Below are positions 5,648 through 6,433 of a DNA stretch of 6,433 bases, in pieces. The DNA is taken from the NCBI GenBank assembly GCA_003501375.1, contig DNPO01000106.1, positions 1 through 6,433 of the forward strand, read 5' to 3'. The notes under the pieces were generated by a model, which did not search any database, was not told the origin of the DNA, and saw only the letters and a list, made by a program, of their open reading frames with translations. The DNA comes from Candidatus Sumerlaeota bacterium (GTDB taxonomy: Bacteria > Sumerlaeota > Sumerlaeia > UBA8349). The number at the start of each line of letters is the position of its first letter. The stretch's first letter is position 1. Both the position numbers and the translations under genes were made by a program.

Positions 5648-6433
5648 TTACCTCATTGTTTCTACGATTTTTCTAAAGTGCTCACCGCGTTCCTCAAAAT
5701 TTTTGTACATGTCAAAACTTGCACAGGCGGGGGAGAGGAGCACGACATCGCCCTCGTTCGCCATTGCGCGACAACGCCGCACCGCATCCTCCATGCCGGA
5801 TGCCATTTCCACACGCGGTACAATCCCACCCCATGCCGCGCGGCCAATCTCCGCCGCCTCGCCGATGAGCGCCAGACCTTTTACATGCTTCGCCACCAAG
5901 TCGTTGAGTTGCGTCCAAGGCGCGCCCTTATCGCGTCCCCCCGCGATGAGCAACACGGGTCGGTCAAAACTTGTCAGCGCTTTTTCCACCGAATCCAGAT
6001 TGGTCGCTTTGGAATCGTTGTAATAATCGACCCCGTCAATTTTTGCAATCCACTCAATTCGGTGCGGAACCGCCTGGAATGTGCGCACGGCTGCGGCGAT
6101 TTGTTCAGTTGCCACCCCGAGCGATGCACTCATGGCAATGCACGCCAACACGTTTTCCACATTGTGCAGACCGGGTAATGGAATGTCCGCACGCGGCATC
6201 ACGCAGATGGATGTTTCGCCTTTTTTCATTACCAGGTTGATATTGCCATCGGCCAGATATGCGCCTTGCTCCACCAAGCCCTTGGTCGAAATCCACAGTA
6301 CCTGCGCACGCGTAGCCTTTGCCATTTCGCGGCAAAACGCATCATCGGCGCTCAACACCAGCGTATCATCCGACTGCTGATTCCGCGTGATGCGCACCTT
6401 GGCTGTTGCGTAATTTTCCATGTTGCCATAGCG
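5648..6433 (-). CDS. murD: UDP-N-acetylmuramoyl-L-alanine:D-glutamate ligase MurD, 3' part
   Basis: MurD is a cytoplasmic ATP-dependent ligase that adds D-glutamate to UDP-MurNAc-L-Ala. The frame is open to the right edge of the window, so only the C-terminal 261 residues are present; full proteins have about 440-470, so about 190 N-terminal residues, including the ATP-binding GKT loop, lie outside. The fragment opens with RYGNMENYATAK, the end of the family's DHLDRYG motif. It continues with HNVENVLA (90-97, central domain end), HRIE (124-127), YNDSKATN (138-145), GGRDKG (165-170) and LLSPACASFDMYKNFEERG (232-250). Together these distinguish MurD from MurC, MurE and MurF. An in-frame ATG at 6421 is internal, not the start. 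The neighbours ftsW and murG fit the standard dcw order. Confidence 0.97.
   Translation of the reverse strand, partial: RYGNMENYATAKVRITRNQQSDDTLVLSADDAFCREMAKATRAQVLWISTKGLVEQGAYLADGNINLVMKKGETSICVMPRADIPLPGLHNVENVLACIAMSASLGVATEQIAAAVRTFQAVPHRIEWIAKIDGVDYYNDSKATNLDSVEKALTSFDRPVLLIAGGRDKGAPWTQLNDLVAKHVKGLALIGEAAEIGRAAWGGIVPRVEMASGMEDAVRRCRAMANEGDVVLLSPACASFDMYKNFEERGEHFRKIVETMR
5651..5654 (-). promoter_or_regulatory. ftsW ribosome binding site inside the end of murD
   Basis: The minus-strand GAGG overlaps the last codons of murD (ATG AGG TAA), with four bases between it and the ftsW ATG at 5646. The murD stop and ftsW start are one base apart, a layout that usually couples translation of the two genes. 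Confidence 0.6.

Noticed and set aside
5570..6178. 202-residue plus-strand reading frame opposite murD
   Set aside because: It is antisense to murD and the ftsW start, Cys/His/Arg-rich, and has no family resemblance.

Overview
The window is part of a bacterial division and cell wall (dcw) gene cluster. Every supported gene lies on the minus strand, so transcription runs from high to low coordinates. In transcriptional order the genes are murD (3' part only), ftsW, an accessory membrane protein of unknown role, murG, ftsQ and ftsA (5' part only). Both end genes run off the window. ftsA has no stop codon inside it, and murD has no start. No plus-strand gene is supported.

murD and ftsW are separated by one base and look translationally coupled. 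The accessory gene sits 49 bases after ftsW and 50 bases before murG, so it is probably co-transcribed with them. It encodes an N-terminal zinc ribbon, a two-helix DUF4190-like membrane segment and a C-terminal domain resembling a type II secretion pseudopilin head. A 172-base spacer separates murG from ftsQ. It carries short degenerate repeats (a 9-bp tandem with an inverted partial copy, and a CACAGAG array) where many dcw clusters carry murC, murB and ddl. A further 209 bases without a recognisable gene separate ftsQ from ftsA.

The genes act in one pathway. MurD adds D-glutamate to the cytoplasmic precursor UDP-MurNAc-L-Ala. MurG makes lipid II at the inner face of the membrane, and FtsW polymerises lipid II at the septum. 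FtsQ is the bitopic divisome linker, and FtsA anchors FtsZ filaments to the membrane; ftsZ would be expected just beyond position 1.

The organism is a diderm-type bacterium of medium GC. The accessory protein's head, with its LTTPIAYMTWIP and SVGPDG motifs, and the intergenic repeat style recall Verrucomicrobiota and related PVC or environmental lineages. The presence of ftsA argues against typical Planctomycetes. This placement is an inference from familiarity, not from a search. Unusual points are the missing murC-murB-ddl block, the repeat-filled spacer, the hybrid accessory protein and a roughly 50-residue charged insert between the first two membrane helices of FtsW.
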